Positions 7,220 through 16,399 of a stretch of 64,000 nt of DNA are shown here, in pieces. The DNA lies in assembly GCA_025992895.1 (NCBI GenBank), contig DAJPGA010000001.1, positions 2,053,001-2,117,000 of the forward strand, written 5' to 3'. The stretch comes from Veillonellaceae bacterium (lineage in GTDB: Bacteria; Bacillota; Negativicutes; Veillonellales; Dialisteraceae). A program made the position numbers and the translations under genes. The stretch's first letter is position 1. Every line of letters begins with the position of its first letter. The notes beneath the pieces are model-generated. The model saw nothing but the letters and a program-made list of their open reading frames with translations. It was not told where the DNA came from and made no database searches.

Positions 7220-8770
7220 ATGCCAAAAGCAGATAAACAACCAGTAAAAGCCGTTATATATGCCCGCTATTCATCAGACCGGCAGCGGGAAGAATCCATT
7301 GAAGGACAGCTTCGTGTATGTGAAGACTACGCCCGCCGGAATAACATCACAATTCTTCATACCTATGCAGACCGCGCCATGACCGGGAGATCTGACCAGC
7401 GGCCGGAATTCCAGATGATGATTCGTGATGCGGCTACCATGGCCTTTGATATTGTCCTGGTATATAAACTAAATCGTTTCGCCCGGAACCGTTATGATAG
7501 TGCCAGGTATAAACACAAGCTCAAGCAATATGGCGTCCGTGTCGTTTCGGCTATGGAGAATATTACAGATGATCCATCAGGGATTTTGCTGGAATCTGTC
7601 ATTGAAGGGTTGTCTGAGTACTACAGCGTAGAGTTGGCAGAGAACGTAACGCGCGGCATGACAGAAAATGCCCTGGAAGGGAAATGGCCCGGCGGCATTG
7701 TCCCCTTGGGTTATAAGCTGGATGAACATCACCATCTTATTATCGACAAAGCAAAGGCTGAGATTGTCCGAAAGATCTACCATCTGGCTTTGGAGGGCCA
7801 TAATCAGAAATACATTATTGACGAACTGAACAGTCACCATTATACCAACTCTGCCGGCGGTCTTTTCTCCTACAATACCCTAAGGACCATTTTAAAGAAT
7901 GAGCGCTATACCGGCGTTCTCGTATGGGGCAATGTGCGTAAAGAAAACGCTCTCCCTGTCATCATTGACAAAATGACCTTTGAAGCAGTCCAGAAGCATC
8001 TGCAGTTCCGGAAAAAGAATAAGATCCGGTCCTGCAATGAAGATTTCCATCTCACAGGCAAACTTTTCTGTGGGCAATGCGGCAGTAAAATGGTCGGTAT
8101 TTCTGGAACATCCAAGGGCGGTTCCATCTACTACTATTACGCCTGTACCTCTCATCTGAAAAAGAAATGCCAGGCAAAAAGTATCCGCCGGGACATTCTG
8201 GAAAATCTTGTGTGTGAAGTTACCACGCGTATTCTTTCCAGTCCCGAGGCAATAAAAGCCATTGCCAAACAAGCCATAAAGATGCAGAAAGAGAAAAAGG
8301 AATCGCTGGAAATCCAATCCTTCAAAGCCCAGATAGCCGACATAAGCAAGAAACTCAAAAACTGCATCAAAGCGGTCGAGAACGGCCTTGTTTCTGATGT
8401 CATGATAAATCATATTAAGGACTACGAAAAACGGTTAGAAGGGCTAAAAGAAGAAGTTACACGGCTAAAATTGTTGGAAGGCACTACAGAGCTTACGGAG
8501 CAGCACATAGAATTCTTCTTCTGGTCCATCTCGCAAAAAATAAAAACTGCGGACCGATACAAGAGCATCTTACTCTCCTCTATCGTCCGCAGTGTAGTTA
8601 TCCAGGATGGGTATATTGAAATTCAGTACAACTATAAAAACGAACTCCCCATCTTACAGAATCCTGTAAAGGTGGAGAGTTCGTACCTCAATCAAATGGT
8701 GACCCAGGAGGGATTCGAACCCACGACCCACCGCTTAGAAGGCGGTTGCTCTATCCAACTGAGCTACTGA
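7220..8770 (+). CDS. Large serine recombinase (phage integrase)
   Basis: A 516-residue frame. The N-terminal resolvase domain (~9-150) has catalytic Ser18 in YARYSSDRQ and the usual E-SIEGQL helix. The recombinase domain follows (~160-260), then a zinc-ribbon (LFCGQCGSKM, later YYYYACTSHLKKKC, ~278-310) and a coiled coil (~350-425). Such enzymes integrate and excise phages without host factors. The final ~24 codons are antisense to tRNA-Arg, and the stop lies inside the tRNA gene. The integrated copy therefore probably has a C-terminus altered by recombination. Orientation and position at the prophage border support this. Confidence 0.9.
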   Translation: MPKADKQPVKAVIYARYSSDRQREESIEGQLRVCEDYARRNNITILHTYADRAMTGRSDQRPEFQMMIRDAATMAFDIVLVYKLNRFARNRYDSARYKHKLKQYGVRVVSAMENITDDPSGILLESVIEGLSEYYSVELAENVTRGMTENALEGKWPGGIVPLGYKLDEHHHLIIDKAKAEIVRKIYHLALEGHNQKYIIDELNSHHYTNSAGGLFSYNTLRTILKNERYTGVLVWGNVRKENALPVIIDKMTFEAVQKHLQFRKKNKIRSCNEDFHLTGKLFCGQCGSKMVGISGTSKGGSIYYYYACTSHLKKKCQAKSIRRDILENLVCEVTTRILSSPEAIKAIAKQAIKMQKEKKESLEIQSFKAQIADISKKLKNCIKAVENGLVSDVMINHIKDYEKRLEGLKEEVTRLKLLEGTTELTEQHIEFFFWSISQKIKTADRYKSILLSSIVRSVVIQDGYIEIQYNYKNELPILQNPVKVESSYLNQMVTQEGFEPTTHRLEGGCSIQLSY

Positions 8771-8773
8771 GCC
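8697..8773 (-). tRNA. tRNA-Arg(UCU)
   Basis: A 77-base cloverleaf with encoded CCA. The acceptor stem GGCTCAG pairs with CTGGGTC (two G-U pairs); the anticodon loop CTTCTAA gives anticodon TCT; the T-arm GGGTTCGAATCCC is intact. The recombinase gene abuts and overlaps its 3' half, so the 3' end of this tRNA is the probable prophage attachment core. Confidence 0.95.
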
Positions 8774-8777
8774 ATAT

Positions 8778-8853
8778 TGGTCGGGGCAGCCGGACTCGAA
8801 CTGGCGACCCCCTGCTCCCAAAGCAGGTGCGCTACCAACTGCGCTATGCCCCG
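8778..8853 (-). tRNA. tRNA-Pro(UGG)
   Basis: A 76-base cloverleaf with CCA. Acceptor CGGGGCA/TGCCCCG; anticodon loop TTTGGGA with anticodon TGG; T-arm CAGTTCGAGTCCGG. It lies four bases upstream of tRNA-Arg and shares its promoter. Confidence 0.95.
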
Positions 8854-8865
8854 TAACACCTCAAT

Positions 8866-8894
8866 AGTTTATTACATCTCGCGCTTTTCGTCAA
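8866..8894 (-). promoter_or_regulatory. Promoter of the tRNA-Pro/tRNA-Arg operon
   Basis: On the minus strand, TTGACG (8889-8894), a 17-base spacer and TAAACT (8866-8871), ending 12 bases before the tRNA-Pro 5' end. Confidence 0.75.
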
Positions 8895-8932
8895 GTGTTT
8901 TTCTTCTCTTTTTTACAGAAAGAAAAACAAGA

Positions 8933-9367
8933 CTATACTTTCTTGTGACCGACGTCTTCTGCCTTCACCTTCCCAAGGTAAATGCAGCCGATGATCCAGG
9001 CCACATAATCATCGATCGGAACCGGGACTGTCCGCATGCCTTTAGGAATGAGGCGGGCAAGGCCTTTCGCAGGATGGTCTTTCCAGTACCACTGCTCTCC
9101 CATTTCCGTCGTGTACTTTTCATCGACAAGGATCGTGCGGAAAGAAAGCCCCATCTTTTCAAGGACAGCGTCCGCCCTCTTCTGGATTTCCTTATGATGC
9201 GTCCCGTTTCCCATAATGAAGGCGGAAACGGGGTGGCTTGAAAGAAGGTCTTCCGCTTCTTTCTCGAATTCCTTCGTGCGGATGACCTTCTTTTCTACAA
9301 GCGAGCCGTCTTCTTCAACGACTGCCATTCCTGTTTTTTCTGAACCGGGATCAGCGGCTAAAATCAT
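8933..9367 (-). CDS. RuvC/YqgF-fold resolvase-like protein
   Basis: The 144-residue protein has an RNase-H-like fold: ILAADPGSEKTGMAVVEEDG at the start carries the first catalytic Asp (D6), SAFIMGNGTHHKE the second strand, and VDEKYTTEMGEQWY a glutamate-containing segment, with a late PIDDYVAW. It resembles the YqgF/RuvX and RuvC families. It is not clearly the canonical rRNA-processing RuvX, because the central motif departs from G-P. Its start overlaps the stop of the DUF3084 gene (ATGA), and it ends the LPS-transport operon. Confidence 0.75.
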   Translation of the reverse strand: MILAADPGSEKTGMAVVEEDGSLVEKKVIRTKEFEKEAEDLLSSHPVSAFIMGNGTHHKEIQKRADAVLEKMGLSFRTILVDEKYTTEMGEQWYWKDHPAKGLARLIPKGMRTVPVPIDDYVAWIIGCIYLGKVKAEDVGHKKV

Positions 9368-10560
9368 CTTCCGTCATTCCTTTCGACGCGTACGTCAATG
9401 AGGAGCGGGCCCTGGCTGTAGATATCGCGGCGCGCCGTGACGTAAAGCGTGCAGTTTCCGTCATATTCCTTGACCTTCTGAATGACTTCCATCAGTTCCT
9501 GGCCTTCAAGAGCCCCTACATTGCCTGTAATCGGGTCAGGAAGGATACCCTGGCTCCTTGCATAGACATTGAGATCCTTCAGGAAGCGGAGAACCTGCAG
9601 TTCATAATTTCTGATGTTCTTATACTTGTCCAGATTGCCCTGATAAATCGTTTCGCCCTTATGGAAGACAATGATGCTGTCATGGATATCGAAATCAACG
9701 ACAAGGCGCTCGCCTAAGATAAGGTTCTGCGCAGCGACGATGCGTACGAGTTTCTTTGTCTTGGAGCCTGCAATCTGGTCGACAGCCGCATCAAAGTCCT
9801 GACGGCTGACGCGGATGAGTTCTGCATTCTGGTCCTTCACGTTCATCTGCTGCTTGAGCATGGTATTGATATCATTCAAAACGCTGTCCAGCACCTTCTC
9901 TGTCTGTTCATGCGTCATGTTTTCATCGACAGTGACACTGGTCAGCACCTGGCCGGCGCGCAGGATGACCTGGCCCTCGCGGAGCGCATAAATATTATTG
10001 ATCAGCTCCTGCTTTTCTTCAGTCAGCGTATTGATGTTTCCTGTCAGTTCATTCTTTGTCTTTTCAAGGTTCTTGATTTCAGCAGCAGACTTTTCAACGC
10101 CGGCCTGCGCCTGATCATACGCATCCTGCACGGTGGAAAGTTCATTTTCCATATAGACTCTCTGGCTTTCGACGCGGTCAAGTTCCTTGGACGTTTCTTC
10201 AGACTTTCTCGTCACGTCTTCGTACTCCTTGTTCCTTGCCTCGAGCTGGAGCTTGCCTGTTTCAAGTTCCTTGTTCTTCAGCTGGATTTCCTGATTGAGG
10301 TCCTTCATCTGCGCCTGTAGTTTGGACAGGCCGAAAAGAGCGACCCTGACATTTTCATTCACCACGGCCATGACGGCAATGGTTGAGAAGGAAATAATGG
10401 CACCGGAAATGATGGTCACGATGATCGAGGTATACTTCGGGCGCAGGCCGAAAAGAGTCATTCTCTTCTTGCCTACTTTAGAACCTATCCTGTCTCCGAG
10501 AAAAGCGATGAGCCCGCCCATGCTGATCAGGACAAGAACGATGGCGATGCCTATGAACAT
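9364..10560 (-). CDS. DUF3084 membrane-anchored coiled-coil protein
   Basis: A 398-residue protein with two N-terminal membrane helices (~1-20 and ~45-68). A long coiled coil follows (~80-200, many K/E/Q heptads from QAQMKDLNQEIQLKNKELE onward). The C-terminal domain (~200-398) includes ALREGQVILRAGQVLTSVTV, which is typical of DUF3084. Function is not established. In the family it is repeatedly found next to Lpt genes, and here it lies 84 bases after lptF/G, with a GGAGGT site before its ATG. A role in envelope organisation is inference. Confidence 0.85.
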   Translation of the reverse strand: MFIGIAIVLVLISMGGLIAFLGDRIGSKVGKKRMTLFGLRPKYTSIIVTIISGAIISFSTIAVMAVVNENVRVALFGLSKLQAQMKDLNQEIQLKNKELETGKLQLEARNKEYEDVTRKSEETSKELDRVESQRVYMENELSTVQDAYDQAQAGVEKSAAEIKNLEKTKNELTGNINTLTEEKQELINNIYALREGQVILRAGQVLTSVTVDENMTHEQTEKVLDSVLNDINTMLKQQMNVKDQNAELIRVSRQDFDAAVDQIAGSKTKKLVRIVAAQNLILGERLVVDFDIHDSIIVFHKGETIYQGNLDKYKNIRNYELQVLRFLKDLNVYARSQGILPDPITGNVGALEGQELMEVIQKVKEYDGNCTLYVTARRDIYSQGPLLIDVRVERNDGR

Positions 10561-10644
10561 AGTGACCTCCTTACCTTATATAATCATCCGGTTTCCGGAC
10601 ACGGCGAAGTCCCGGAGGGCCGGGACTCATAACTCAAATGAAAT

Positions 10645-11730
10645 TCAGCGGTCAACCCTCCATATGAGGTAGCACCCTGTAACGAAAGCAATCATATTCG
10701 GCAGCCAGACTGCGAGGAATGCAGGCATGAGATGGCCTTTACCGAGTGCTTCGAGGAATGTCATGATCGCATAGTAAAGGAAAATAATGACAACGGAAAT
10801 ACCGAATCCGACAGAAGAGGAAGATCTCTGCTTCTGTACGCCCAGCGGAGCGCCTACGATAGCGAAGACAAAGCTTGCCATCGGCAGGGAGAAGCGGCGG
10901 TAGATTTCCATCGTGATGCCTGTGGTGTCAGCATGAGCGGCAGCATAGGCTTTCTTCGTCAGAAGGAGTTCGCGGATCGTCATTTCATCAAGATCCTTGT
11001 TTTCCTTCGGAATATCTTCCGGAGACTGTGCATAAGGAATGGCCTGGCTCTGGAAGTGCATCATGCGGTCTACGCCGTCGCCGGTGAGATCATAGATGAC
11101 GCCGTTCGTCATGTACCAGACACCGTCTTTCCAGACAGCGGTCGGTGCGTTTTCCACGCGGGTGACTTCTTCATTCTGGAATTCCTGGACAGTGATATTT
11201 TCCAGCTGCTTTGTCTGCGGATCATACTTTCTTGCATAAAGGAGGTGGACAATCTTTCCGCCCTGCACGTCGCGGATGACGACATGGTCAGTCACACCCG
11301 GATTGAGGTTCCTTCGGATTTCCACATTCAGTACGTACTGGTACTCACTGTTTGTCCATGGCACGACGTATTCATTGAATGCGACGGCGCAGAGGCTGAT
11401 GACAAGGGCCAGAAGAAAGACCGGCGAAGCCAGGCGCAGGAAACTCTGGCCTGAAGAACGCATGACGATCAGTTCACTTGACCCGGACAGACGCGAGAAA
11501 CACATAAGGGCGCCTAAAAGGACAGCCATCGGGAATGTATAGACGACAATTCTCGGGAGCGCCAGGATGAAAATCTTCAGCGCGGATTCCGAGGATGCGC
11601 CGTACTTTGTCACGTAGCTTGCAATTTTCAGAAGGGTATCTGCACCAAGGAAGATTGCTGTGAAAGCTGCTACGCCAAAGAGGAACGGAGCCAGGAATTC
11701 TTTTAATATGTATTTGTCCAATATTCTCAT
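10645..11730 (-). CDS. lptF: LPS export permease LptF/LptG family
   Basis: A 361-residue inner-membrane protein of the YjgP/YjgQ family. The first helix cluster contains ILDKYILKEFLAPFLFG and two further N-terminal helices to ~115. A periplasmic beta-jellyroll (~125-265) follows, then three C-terminal helices (~270-361) with SLPMASFVFAIVGAPLGVQ, the usual coupling region. It moves LPS from the inner membrane to the periplasmic bridge, with LptB as ATPase. Only one such permease gene is present here, so it may form a homodimer, or a partner lies elsewhere. It is 32 bases downstream of lptB. Confidence 0.9.
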   Translation of the reverse strand: MRILDKYILKEFLAPFLFGVAAFTAIFLGADTLLKIASYVTKYGASSESALKIFILALPRIVVYTFPMAVLLGALMCFSRLSGSSELIVMRSSGQSFLRLASPVFLLALVISLCAVAFNEYVVPWTNSEYQYVLNVEIRRNLNPGVTDHVVIRDVQGGKIVHLLYARKYDPQTKQLENITVQEFQNEEVTRVENAPTAVWKDGVWYMTNGVIYDLTGDGVDRMMHFQSQAIPYAQSPEDIPKENKDLDEMTIRELLLTKKAYAAAHADTTGITMEIYRRFSLPMASFVFAIVGAPLGVQKQRSSSSVGFGISVVIIFLYYAIMTFLEALGKGHLMPAFLAVWLPNMIAFVTGCYLIWRVDR

Positions 11731-11761
11731 CGGAATTCCCCTCCTTCTATATCTTTCTTCA

Positions 11762-12484
11762 TCATAAAGTGAAATTCTCTCCCAAATAGTTCTTCTTTGC
11801 TACCGGATCCACGGCAATTTCAGCAGCCGTTCCGTGCAGCAGAATGCGTCCTTCCGACAGGATGTAAGCATTGTCGACGATGCGCAGCATTTCGCGGACG
11901 TTATGGTCCGTGATGAGGATGCCGATTCCCTTCGTCTTCAGGTGGAGGACGACGCTCTGGATATCTTCGACAGCGAGCGGATCAACGCCTGCAAACGGTT
12001 CATCAAGAAGGATGAAGGCAGGATCCATCGTCAGGGAGCGCGCGATTTCCACGCGGCGTCTTTCGCCGCCTGAAAGTGCTCCGCCCTTTGTGTCGCGGAC
12101 ACGGCCGATATTGAATTCATCCAGAAGAGATTCCGCCTTGGCGGTTCTTTCTTCCGGCGTCAGGTCTTTTCTTGTTTCCAGAAGAGACATCAGGTTTTCC
12201 CAGACGGTCATCTTCGTGAAAACAGACTGTTCCTGCGGCAGGTAGCCGATGCCGAACTGGTGGCGCTTGTAAATCGGAAGGCCCACAAGCGATGTGTCCC
12301 CGACTGTCACGTCCCCTTCATCCGGCTGGATGATGCCGACGATCATGTAGAATGTCGTCGTCTTGCCGGCACCGTTAGGCCCTAAGAGCCCAACGATCGT
12401 CCCCTGTTCGACTTCCACATTGACATCATTCACGACAGTTTTTTCGCCGTAGCGTTTGATCAGATTATGTGTTTCTATCTTCAT
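11762..12484 (-). CDS. lptB: LPS export ABC ATPase LptB
   Basis: The 240-residue ATPase has Walker A GPNGAGKTT (~34-42), Q-loop YLPQEQSVF, signature LSGGERRRVEIAR (~138-150), Walker B FILLDEPFAGVDP and an H-loop in LITDHNVREML. The EPFAGVDP plus DHNVRE pattern is characteristic of LptB. It powers extraction of LPS by the LptF/G permease. It sits 16 bases downstream of lptA. Confidence 0.95.
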   Translation of the reverse strand: MKIETHNLIKRYGEKTVVNDVNVEVEQGTIVGLLGPNGAGKTTTFYMIVGIIQPDEGDVTVGDTSLVGLPIYKRHQFGIGYLPQEQSVFTKMTVWENLMSLLETRKDLTPEERTAKAESLLDEFNIGRVRDTKGGALSGGERRRVEIARSLTMDPAFILLDEPFAGVDPLAVEDIQSVVLHLKTKGIGILITDHNVREMLRIVDNAYILSEGRILLHGTAAEIAVDPVAKKNYLGENFTL

Positions 12485-12500
12485 TGATTTCCCTTGGTTT

Positions 12501-13340
12501 CTACTTTGTTTCTATGGATGAACCTGCATACTCAGGGCGGCCTGCGATCGGTGTATTGGCAGTGACCGGACCGGATGGAGCGCTCTCCTGTCCGCTTCCG
12601 GAGCCTGCTGTATTATCGCTGCCCCCTGTATTTGTTATGACGATGGTGCTTCTGCCCTTCGATTCTACGACTTTGTCGTTATCCATGAGGATGAGTTCAG
12701 GTCCGTCGAAGCGGTTTCCGTTCTGCACGGCCCATGCATTGCCTTGGAGGACAAGTCGGCCGTCAGTGCCGTTCCTGCCGGTTCTGGTGTAGACAGCCTG
12801 GTCGCCGTAGCCTGTTGCATTATGGAGTGTGCTCGACAGATTGACGCCGCCGGTGGCAACGACTTTGATCTGCTTCAGGTTGCCTTCGATATGCGGAGCG
12901 GCAAGGCTTCCATCCGGAGATTCGAGATAGCCGTTCCCTTCGATCTTGGCAAATCCTGTATCGGAATTGTACATGACATCGTCGCCCTTGAGGGTCCTGT
13001 TTTCAGCGTCGTCATGATAATAGACGCTTCCGATGCCTCTTGCGGTCTTGTCATTATAAAGGAAGAGCTTGTCAGCCGTCAATGTTTCCTGATTTTTGGC
13101 ATAATGAACGCCGCCTTCCAGGAAAGCGCTCCTGTCTTCGAAATGGTATTCGCCGTCTGCGGCTGTGATCGTTGCGCCTTCATTGGCGTGGATGACCACG
13201 CTTCCTTTGGCGGTGACGACCTTGGTCTTGCCGTCATATGTCAAGACGTCGGCTGTGATGTCATCGGCCATGGCGGTCGTGACAGATCCTAGTGCGATGG
13301 CCAGTACTGCCAGCGCTGCATAAAAAGTTTTCACTTTCAC
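12501..13340 (-). CDS. lptA: Periplasmic LPS transport protein LptA (OstA-like)
   Basis: A 279-residue protein with a signal peptide (TFYAALAVLAIALGSVTTAMA) and repeated OstA/LptA strands, for example ADVLTYDGKTKVVTAKGSVV and GEYHFEDRSAFLEGGVHY. These form the jellyroll bridge that carries LPS across the periplasm. It is longer than E. coli LptA (185), with extra strands and a Ser/Gly-rich tail (~245-279). Start overlaps the lptC stop by four bases. Confidence 0.88.
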   Translation of the reverse strand: MKVKTFYAALAVLAIALGSVTTAMADDITADVLTYDGKTKVVTAKGSVVIHANEGATITAADGEYHFEDRSAFLEGGVHYAKNQETLTADKLFLYNDKTARGIGSVYYHDDAENRTLKGDDVMYNSDTGFAKIEGNGYLESPDGSLAAPHIEGNLKQIKVVATGGVNLSSTLHNATGYGDQAVYTRTGRNGTDGRLVLQGNAWAVQNGNRFDGPELILMDNDKVVESKGRSTIVITNTGGSDNTAGSGSGQESAPSGPVTANTPIAGRPEYAGSSIETK

Positions 13341-13885
13341 TTTGCGTCCTCCTTGTCTGCGAGCTTCGCATGTCCTTTGGCGGTTAACTGCTGCAGCACC
13401 CGGTCCCCCGTGAAGCTGTCACCTGTCAGTACGCGGTTGTCTTTTTCCGCTGTGAAGAATTGATCCGTGGAAAGGATCTGTGTTTTGCCATCATACGTCA
13501 GGTTCTTTGCGTAAAGGACGAGTCCGTCCTTTGATTTTCCCTTGACGTTTCCTTCTACGTAAACGGTCTGCGCCTTGCGGTCGATTTTGCCCGTATCCGC
13601 TGTCAGATCGATTTCATTGTCATCTTTCATGAAAGACCCGTCGACGCCTGTCATCTCGATGATGTTCTTATCCTGGCTCATCGTGACATGCTTGGCTTTG
13701 AAGCGCCATACAGGCTTGCCGTCCTTGTCTTCCTTCAGATCGATATTATCGAATTCCATGGCCGGATTACCGGAGCCGGCGGCAGCATTCATGCGTTTCG
13801 TGTCGCCGCGAAAGAGTGCATAGATGCCCACCGCAAGGAGCAGGATGACCACTATCGTGATATAGAGCTTGGCGTGTTTCTTCAT
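13337..13885 (-). CDS. lptC: LPS export protein LptC
   Basis: The 182-residue protein has a single N-terminal membrane anchor (KLYITIVVILLLAVGIYALF) followed by a beta-rich periplasmic domain with FDNIDLKEDKDGKPVWRFKA and LTADTGKIDRKAQTVYVEGN. This is the LptC/YrbK pattern. It links the permease complex to LptA. Overlaps the acyltransferase and lptA genes by four bases on each side. Confidence 0.87.
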   Translation of the reverse strand: MKKHAKLYITIVVILLLAVGIYALFRGDTKRMNAAAGSGNPAMEFDNIDLKEDKDGKPVWRFKAKHVTMSQDKNIIEMTGVDGSFMKDDNEIDLTADTGKIDRKAQTVYVEGNVKGKSKDGLVLYAKNLTYDGKTQILSTDQFFTAEKDNRVLTGDSFTGDRVLQQLTAKGHAKLADKEDAK

Positions 13886-14868
13886 TCCTTGCCTCCTTTG
13901 GTCTCGTTCCAGTTATCATAGATGCCGGATGCAAAACGCTTCTTTTCCTCTTCGCTGAGCCCCATGTACATCTTGATCTTACCCGGTCTTGTCCAGAAGA
14001 GATGCTGGAACCAGAGCCAGTCTGCCGGATGGGCTTTGATGAAATCTTCCATCATCGTGGCCATTTTCTGGGAGTTCCGGAGAAGATCTCCTTCTTCATC
14101 TCCCGTATTTTCATAATAGAATTTCTTTCCCACACAGATCGTGTGGCCCTTCCCGTTTTCATTTCTTACGATGAAAAGCGGAATGATCGGCGCCTTGAAC
14201 TTTCTGGCAAAGACGGCCGGTCCCTGCGGGAAGGAAAAGACTTTGTTCATGAAAAGAACCGGTACGCCGACCTTGTTCCCGTCCTTATCGGAAAGGAAGC
14301 CAAGGATATGGTTCTTCTTCATCGAGCGCGCAGCGGCAATCATTTCGTAGCCGCCCGTGCCGGTCAGGTAAATGTGCTGACCTGCCATGGCTCGGTAATC
14401 GTTGATAATTCTCATCAGCGCATCATCAGCCTGCTTCTTGCCGATGGCCGACGTGTCATAGCCGTGAAGGGCAAGGCCTGCGCCAAGCCATTCCCAGTTT
14501 CCCATATGTGCGGTAAGGCCGACGATTCCCTTTTTCTCAGCATACGCTTCTTCCAGGTACTCGGGATGATCGATCTTCACGAAATCATCAATATGCGCTT
14601 TTTCTTTGCAGAGCCGCGGCATATACATCATTTCCATGGCGGACATACCGATATTTTCATAAACCTTCTGCAACAGCTTTTCGGCTTCAGGGCGCGAGAC
14701 CTTAAGGCCGGTCATGATCTGCTCCAGACCCCGGTTTCTTTGTTTGGCTATGCGGTTCATAATGCAGGGGCCCAGAAAGCGCCCTATAGACAGGATCCGG
14801 TCATATGACATGCGGCAGAGCATATTGCTGATGCCTTTCAGGATCCTGTATCTTACATCGAATGACAT
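13882..14868 (-). CDS. lpxL: Lipid A late acyltransferase (LpxL/HtrB family)
   Basis: A 328-residue membrane-associated acyltransferase. The catalytic H-x4-E motif is in GLTAHMGNWEWLG (~118-130), followed by RAMAGQHIYLTGTGGYEMI and FLSDKDGNKVGVPVLFMNK (~213), then the final HPADWLWFQHLFWTRPGK. It transfers a secondary acyl chain to Kdo2-lipid IVA. The ATG at 14868 lies downstream of kdsC by 44 bases. Substrate chain length cannot be read from sequence. Confidence 0.9.
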   Translation of the reverse strand: MSFDVRYRILKGISNMLCRMSYDRILSIGRFLGPCIMNRIAKQRNRGLEQIMTGLKVSRPEAEKLLQKVYENIGMSAMEMMYMPRLCKEKAHIDDFVKIDHPEYLEEAYAEKKGIVGLTAHMGNWEWLGAGLALHGYDTSAIGKKQADDALMRIINDYRAMAGQHIYLTGTGGYEMIAAARSMKKNHILGFLSDKDGNKVGVPVLFMNKVFSFPQGPAVFARKFKAPIIPLFIVRNENGKGHTICVGKKFYYENTGDEEGDLLRNSQKMATMMEDFIKAHPADWLWFQHLFWTRPGKIKMYMGLSEEEKKRFASGIYDNWNETKGGKE

Positions 14869-14912
14869 GGCTTCTCTTCTTTCCGGAAATGATTCAAAAT
14901 ACAGCGGTCCCC

Positions 14913-15428
14913 TCAGTCATGTCTGAAGGAATCGACCGCTTCATCCCAGCGTCCCTGGGCTTTCAAAATATGTTCGACGAATTCGCGGGCTGCGCCTTCC
15001 TCGCCTTTGAAATGGGAAATGAAATCCGCAGCATCCCTGTTTTCGTCACAGGCATTTTCAGGACATCCCGAGACGCCGACCTTTTCAAGGAGAGGAAGAT
15101 CATTCAGATCGTCTCCCATGTAAGCGGCTTCTTCCCAGGAAAGTCCGTATTCTTTCAGCAAGCCTTCCAGTGCTTCAATCTTGTTTTCAACGCCGGTCAG
15201 GACGAAGTCCGCATGGAGCTCCCTTGCGCGGGCGCCCACGATCTTCGAAGACCTTCCGGTGATGAAGCCTGTCTTGTAGCCCATCCTGTGGGCAAGGCTC
15301 AAGGCCAGACCGTCCTTGACGTTGAAGAACTTGTATGCTTCCCCGTCAGGCCCAAGGACCAGCGTCCCGTTTGTCAGCGTACCGTCGACGTCGAAAGCAA
15401 ACAGTTTTATTTTATCCGCATTTTTCAT
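14913..15428 (-). CDS. kdsC: Kdo-8-phosphate phosphatase KdsC
   Basis: The 171-residue HAD phosphatase has motif I FAFDVDGTLTNGTL (~11-24), motif II FITGRSS (~55) and motif III YMGDDLNDLPLL (~106). The short length without a cap domain is typical of KdsC. It releases Kdo from Kdo-8-P in the CMP-Kdo pathway. Its first base overlaps the last base of kdsD. Confidence 0.93.
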   Translation of the reverse strand: MKNADKIKLFAFDVDGTLTNGTLVLGPDGEAYKFFNVKDGLALSLAHRMGYKTGFITGRSSKIVGARARELHADFVLTGVENKIEALEGLLKEYGLSWEEAAYMGDDLNDLPLLEKVGVSGCPENACDENRDAADFISHFKGEEGAAREFVEHILKAQGRWDEAVDSFRHD

Positions 15429-16399
15429 CAGACGACCCCCTGTTTCATGAGGTCGGTGATATGCACCATGCCGGTCGCGCGTCCGTCCCCGTCAACGACA
15501 GGAAGAACAGTGATCGGATGGGGCTTGTGATTTTCCATGATATGAAGTGCTTCAGCAGCCAGACGTCCGGATGTGATGACAATCGGATCCTGTGTCATGA
15601 CGTCCGAGAGATGGACTGTCAGGAAATCCGTGCCCCTTTCAAGGCCGCGTCTGACATCTCCGTCGGTCATAAGGCCGATCAGGCACCCTTCCGCATTGAT
15701 GACGGAAACGGCGCCGAGACCCTTGGACGTCATGACGAAGAGCGCATCTTTGACCGATGCCTTTTCCTGCACGACAGGATTGTACTCTCCCTTGTGCATG
15801 ACCATCTCGACTGTCATGAGAAGCTTCTTCCCAAGCGAGCCGCCCGGATGGAAAATGGCAAACTTGTCAGCCGTGAAATGGCGGTTTTCCATCAGGCATA
15901 CAGCCAGCGCATCGCCAAGGGCAAGAGCAGCAGTCGTCGAGCTTGTCGGAGCAAGGCCCAGAGAGTCTGCTTCCTTTTCAACGCCTGCATCAAGGACAGC
16001 ATCTGCATTCTTGGCAAGCGTGGAATTCGTCTTGCCGACGACGGCAATGAGTTTTGGCCCGATTCGTTTCAGGGACGGGAGAATATTCAATATCTCCATC
16101 GTTTCCCCGCTGTTTGAATAGGCAATGACGACATCTTCTGATGTGACCATGCCAAGGTCCCCGTGGATGCCTTCTGCCGGATGCAGGAAGAAGGCAGGCG
16201 TGCCGGTGCTTGCCATCGTGGCAGCTACCTTGCGGGCGATATGGCCCGATTTCCCCATGCCTGTCAAAACCACGCGCCCCTTGGACTCGTCGATCATACG
16301 GACTGCCTTTTCAAACTGACCGTCCAATTTATTGACTAAAGATTCTACTGCCGCCGCTTCATCCCGAAGGACCCGCGACGCCGTCTCTATTACTGACAT
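15428..16399 (-). CDS. kdsD: Arabinose-5-phosphate isomerase KdsD (KpsF/GutQ family)
   Basis: A 323-residue enzyme: a SIS sugar-isomerase domain (~30-180; GMGKSGHIARKVAATMASTG, HPAEGIHGDLGMV, and ALGDALAVCLM) followed by two CBS domains (~205-320). It converts ribulose-5-P to arabinose-5-P, the first committed substrate for Kdo. It starts the second LPS transcription block, behind its own promoter-like sequence. Confidence 0.94.
   Translation of the reverse strand: MSVIETASRVLRDEAAAVESLVNKLDGQFEKAVRMIDESKGRVVLTGMGKSGHIARKVAATMASTGTPAFFLHPAEGIHGDLGMVTSEDVVIAYSNSGETMEILNILPSLKRIGPKLIAVVGKTNSTLAKNADAVLDAGVEKEADSLGLAPTSSTTAALALGDALAVCLMENRHFTADKFAIFHPGGSLGKKLLMTVEMVMHKGEYNPVVQEKASVKDALFVMTSKGLGAVSVINAEGCLIGLMTDGDVRRGLERGTDFLTVHLSDVMTQDPIVITSGRLAAEALHIMENHKPHPITVLPVVDGDGRATGMVHITDLMKQGVV

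Noticed and set aside
8777..9241. A 154-codon plus-strand frame through tRNA-Pro
   Set aside because: It is antisense to the tRNA and the RuvC-fold gene; the AAGLELATPCSQS-type start is a classic antisense-tRNA artefact.
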